Positions 60,555 to 64,000 of a stretch of DNA of 64,000 bases are shown in pieces. A program made the translations under genes and the position numbers. Within the stretch, counting starts at the first letter, position 1; each line of letters begins with the position of its first letter. The notes under the pieces are model-generated. The model saw only the letters and a program-made list of their open reading frames with translations, was not told the DNA's origin and ran no database searches. Origin of the DNA: Hydractinia symbiolongicarpus (taxonomy: Eukaryota; Cnidaria; Hydrozoa; Anthoathecata; Hydractiniidae); contig NC_079882.1 of assembly GCF_029227915.1 (NCBI RefSeq), forward strand, positions 21,271,001-21,335,000, written 5' to 3'.

Positions 60555-60996
60555 ACGAGGGTGCCGATAAGCCGCATACGCCGTAAAAAGTGCGGGCGTT
60601 TTTAGGCGAGTTCGGCGTTTTGAAAAAATTATAAGGATTCACCCGAAAGAACCCGCATAGGCCAGAATAATGCCCGAAAAAGAAAAAAAAACAGACACTA
60701 ATGTGATTCAAAAAAACTATAATTAAAATAAACTTACTATGTGGTAGTGAAGTTCTTAAAAGAACTGTTTTTGATCGTTTTTGATTAAGTTTACTTTATA
60801 AATAACTTATATATAAACTATATTAACTCCTTTCTCTTCAAGCGCCTTCTTCCCTCCGCATGGTTTATTACAAGGAATTGCATTTCGGGAATGTTCAGGG
60901 CGATTTCGGGAAAGTGCGGAAAGTTTTGGGTGGGGGGGGCAAACGCCAATTTCATCCATATATATGCGGGCGTTTGCGGCTTATTGGCACCCTCTT
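60555..60996. mobile_element. hAT-type MITE, about 440 bp, with 8-bp target duplication
   Basis: Inverted repeats of 26 bp at 60557-60582 and 60969-60994 (GAGGGTGCC, ATAAGCCGCA) differ at only two positions. The 8-mer TGCCTGAC occurs just outside both ends (60547-60554 and 60997-61004). The interior is rich in GCGGGCG and CGGGAA and has no ORF. Eight-base duplications fit hAT elements. Confidence 0.7.
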
Positions 60997-61089
60997 TGCC
61001 TGACCGACCGACTCATTTTTGCGGGTCTTCGGGACGCGAACGTAACATTTTTGATAGTGGCCTAACTTCAATAACAAAATGACAACCCT

Positions 61090-61174
61090 GAAAGGTATCA
61101 TTGGGACTTTTTATAAATATATGTCAATCAAATCTGAATAACATATATTCATATAAATCCTAATGATACCTTTC
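61090..61174. repeat. foldback element, about 34-bp arms
   Basis: Starts GAAAGGTATCATTGGGAC and ends with the near complement (GATACCTTTC). The left arm plus ATAAATATATGTCAATCA matches 30001-30040, so this is a dispersed family. Confidence 0.65.
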
Positions 61175-62470
61175 TGGTTTCTCATTTTGAAAGTATGTGC
61201 TTACGTCATTATTTGTAATGTGTTCTTACGGTCAGAATGTTCTCCTTCATTGCTCTCCATGAGGGTACAAGTGGACTTTTCATGGTCAACCCTTCACAGC
61301 AGATATCTTAATTTAACAGAATTTACAAGCAAAACGCTGTTAAAATGTCACAATTGAAAAAATTAAGCTATATATACCTAAAACAAATTAAAATTTTGAC
61401 TAAAAAAAAAATTCCTTGAAAAATCCAGTATTGTATTTATAAAGGTTTCACAACTAAAACATGAGTACGGCATTTGTCTATCATTTCATAATGTCTGCTT
61501 AATCTGAATACTGGCCCGTGATTGGTTCAACCAGTATTATGATGCGAACCAGACCACAAGAATGGCAGTTGACCATGCCACACGATTGCGTAGCGTATCT
61601 AATTTGCTCCGGGTATGGCTATTTATTTGTTTAATAACCCTGTTCCTGGGTTTGCTGAAAAAAGCGCTAAGATGTGTATGGTAATTCATTTGTGTATATT
61701 GTTTGAGTAGATTCACGAAGAATCAAAAGACAAGAAAACTAGTAACAATGGAAGGAACCACGAAAACAGTCCTTATACTTATATCGTATTTATTTTGATG
61801 CATGTAGTGTATATAATACTCCATTGTTGAATTAGGTTTGCGCTTTTTGCGCGCCTGATTTCGTGGGGCAGATGTAGTGGGGTCGATGGTCACAGGGTCT
61901 ATCATTTATTCCAATAGACCAATTTCCGTGTGACGTGATTTGTTTTGATTTTATTGGAGAACAATGGGCATGTGCGTACTTTTGTGTAGGTAAAAAAACA
62001 AGACTCACATTGGGCAAAATGTCAATTAATGAAGATTAAAGATTTTTTGGGAAAGCATAACAGCCAAGAAGACCTGGAGTTATATTTTAACTATATTCTT
62101 TGGATTTTTCTTAAAAAATTCCCTAATTGGATTTAAACATTTCTTTTTTAGATGGATTTCTTTGATTTCCGTGGTCTGTTGTTTACATTTTCTACCTACA
62201 AAAATCCTGCGCATGTAAACATCATCTATATGGTATTGCTAAACTAAACAATGCTAGCGTCACAGTATGTGGATTTATCGAGATAAGAGCCCATCACACA
62301 TTGATAAAACAACAATGTCTTTTTTAAATATGACTATTTTTCATTAGGAAGTAATCTGTCAACAGAGGTACGCAGTTCTTCCGTGCCTCACGTAATTCAG
62401 GTTCACAATAGGGTGTACGAACGCGATCACATAACCTAATGAGAAGCCTGACCTTTGTGCGAAGAAACAG
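61175..62470. other. intergenic
   Basis: No supported gene or clear element. Some frames of about 60 codons have no recognisable family. Confidence 0.4.
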
Positions 62471-62832
62471 ACTGTGGTGCCGTAGTTTAGTGGTTATAAC
62501 TCTCGCACTTTGTGCAGGAGACCGGCTTTCGATTCCCCTTAGCAGTGATTCAATATGGGCGAGTGAATGTTACCATAGCCCCGTGTTAACCCAAGCCATG
62601 TGAGGGAAATTTGGGCGATGGCACACTGTGTGGATGTTGGATGTTGCACCCTAATTAGGTCTGCGTAGCTAAAAATGAGCATTAAATACTCTAGGGCCCC
62701 CTATCTAAGCCATGACCCGTCCTGGAAGTAATAGACAGGGTATATCCCTCGATATTTGTGAGGCTAGCCATGTAAAATATGCACTTCTATCGTAAACTGG
62801 AAATATGGAAATAAATAATTACTACTACTAAA
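62471..62832 (+). mobile_element. tRNA-derived SINE, about 360 bp
   Basis: The head has box A TAGTTTAGTGG (62483-62493) and box B GGCTTTCGATTCC (62524-62536), 30 bases apart. It is followed by a unique body (GCGATGGCACACTGTGTGG and so on) and an ATTACTACTACTA tail, the layout of a SINE with a simple-repeat 3' end. The head folds poorly as a cloverleaf, so it is not a working tRNA. Confidence 0.7.
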
Positions 62833-62854
62833 AAGAACCTTACTTCACCCAGGA

Positions 62855-62910
62855 CCTAGTTAGGGCTTACTGGTTAAAATGTAAACATCCAAAAAGGTCT
62901 ATATATACAG
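62855..62910 (+). repeat. dispersed repeat family R1, copy 3 (partial)
   Basis: GGGCTTACTGGTTAAAATG and CATCCAAAAAGGTCTATATA match copy 1 at 30176-30216. The first half is diverged. Confidence 0.6.
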
Positions 62911-63518
62911 TCAGGAAAAATTTTAAATATGCTGTCACACTATAAATAAACTGGACCTCCCAATTAGGTATCAATTACATTTTACTTAAGAGGGTAAATC
63001 GCTTATTTGATTTGTTAGAAGTAAAATATCCCCAAATTTGCATATTTTTTTAGTGCTGAGAAGCATGTATTTACGACCTTAACTATTTAAAACCAATAAA
63101 AATTAATGTGGGGTACTATTACTTCAGCAGATGCAAGGCAACTAAATGTGAGTCCAATTCTACAAATGTGGGCGTATTTCTTGCTCTGCACTTCTTTACT
63201 TAAATCCACTAAGTTGCTCAATGATGTTTGGGTAACCAAAGGAAGCTGGACACTAAACATTGTTCACTTCATTAAAATTGTTTATACTGCACATAATCGT
63301 CCTTTATCTCGGTTTTAGAGAAAATATAATTTTATACATTAAGTAATCTAAATTCCTGGTATACAGAAATTTTACAATGCTGAATATGCTTTTGAAAACA
63401 AAAAGCCTAAATTTATGAATTCAAAGAAAAAAATGTACACTATATATAATAGACGTATATATATGTAATGTAATGTTCAAAATTCTTTTATGACTATTTC
63501 CCAGGTATAGATCAAACA
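62911..63518. other. presumed TXNDC9 upstream region
   Basis: AT-rich with no recognised gene. It ends in the acceptor CCCAG at 63500-63504 directly before the TXNDC9 coding exon, so it is intron or trans-splice outron sequence. Confidence 0.45.
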
Positions 63519-64000
63519 ATGGAACAAATAGTTCACCAACAGGTAATTCAGGCTGCTCAGACAGTGGAAGGGATTGTTGACAAAGAATTAAATCGTTTGG
63601 AGAACTTGGACCAAGATGACCTTCAAAAAATAAGACAGGAGCGTGTTAAAGAAATGAAGAAACAAGCTAATCGTCGAGAAGAGTGGAAGGTAATTGGTCA
63701 TGGCAAATATGAAGAATTGAAGGATGAAAAGGAATTTTTTGATGAACAAAAAAAAAGCGAGAGATTTATATGTCATTTTTATAGAGAAAGTACATTTCGC
63801 TGCAAAATAGTCGACAAACACTTAGATATATTAAGTAAAAAGCATATTGAAAGTCGATTTGTGAAAATAGATGCAGAAAAATGCATGTGGTTAGCTCAAA
63901 AGTTGAAAATTAAGGTTATACCAACCATTGCTTGTATTAAAGACAGTAAAACAAAGGATTTTATTGTTGGTTTTGATGATTTAGGTGGTACTGATGATTA
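63519..64000 (+). CDS. TXNDC9: thioredoxin domain-containing protein 9 (3' end outside window)
   Basis: The open frame starts at ATG 63519 and runs 160 codons to the window edge without a stop; the family is about 226 residues. It encodes an N-terminal coiled coil (ELNRLENLDQDDLQKIRQER), then the basic linker KKQANRREEWKVIGHGKYEEL. The thioredoxin-like domain follows: FICHFYRESTFRCKIVDKHL, LSKKHIESRFVKIDAEKC, LKIKVIPTIACIKD and FIVGFDDLGGTDD. As in other TXNDC9 proteins the redox CxxC is absent, with a single Cys in the FRCK position. It is a phosducin-like cochaperone of the CCT chaperonin that modulates actin and tubulin folding. An acceptor CCCAG lies 15 bases upstream of the ATG, so at least one 5' non-coding exon, or a trans-spliced leader, precedes it. 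Confidence 0.95.
   Translation, partial: MEQIVHQQVIQAAQTVEGIVDKELNRLENLDQDDLQKIRQERVKEMKKQANRREEWKVIGHGKYEELKDEKEFFDEQKKSERFICHFYRESTFRCKIVDKHLDILSKKHIESRFVKIDAEKCMWLAQKLKIKVIPTIACIKDSKTKDFIVGFDDLGGTDD

Noticed and set aside
62471-62540. Possible tRNA gene
   Set aside because: Box A and box B are present, but acceptor and anticodon stems do not pair and a long body with a simple-repeat tail follows, so it is a SINE.

Overview
This is a eukaryotic, animal window: AT-rich, intron-dense (GT-AG introns) and full of transposon debris. The gene content (CD36-family receptors, a CPE/CPD-type carboxypeptidase, TAF3, V-ATPase subunit c, a DUF229 protein, Cramped/CRAMP1, TXNDC9), the many Penelope-like, RTE-like, Helitron-like and MITE remnants, and the base composition best fit a cnidarian, probably a hydrozoan of the Hydractinia/Clytia/Hydra kind. 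The species call is inference. The gene identities come from translating exons and recognising family motifs.

Layout: (1) 307-19514, plus strand: two tandem CD36/SCARB2-type receptor genes with nearly identical exon lengths. The first lacks its 5' end because the window starts inside it. Its 8 kb intron holds two head-to-tail Helitron-like copies plus a third inverted copy, a 1 kb pyrimidine-rich minisatellite and a 170-bp repeat block. (2) 21256-23321, minus: a two-exon secreted M14 metallocarboxypeptidase with an extra acidic tail. (3) 25643-29419, minus: a six-exon TAF3 with an N-terminal histone fold and C-terminal PHD finger. (4) 31399-31695, plus: a small orphan ORF, possibly the end of a Tudor-like domain protein. 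(5) 35733-42217, plus: V-ATPase subunit c in four exons, with a 5.2 kb first intron carrying a MITE. (6) 44540-47318, plus: a two-exon type II membrane DUF229 (sulfatase-fold) protein. (7) 48308-51966, minus: Cramped/CRAMP1 in five exons. (8) 54225-56484: a dead Penelope-like element with a decayed hammerhead motif, abutting an RTE-type LINE fragment head to head. (9) 58309-62830: DNA-transposon derivatives, dispersed repeats and a tRNA-derived SINE. (10) 63519 to the window end: the first coding exon of TXNDC9.

The protein-coding genes do not form one pathway. Two are chromatin or transcription factors (TAF3, CRAMP1) and two have endolysosomal connections (V-ATPase c, and SCARB2-type receptors if these are LIMP-2-like). 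I see no sign of operon logic. The most unusual features are the four tandem decoy 3' splice sites in front of an exon of the second CD36 gene, the non-autonomous Helitron-like family with intact terminal signatures, the 1 kb AG-free minisatellite inside an intron, and several mobile elements delimited by inverted repeats and target-site duplications.
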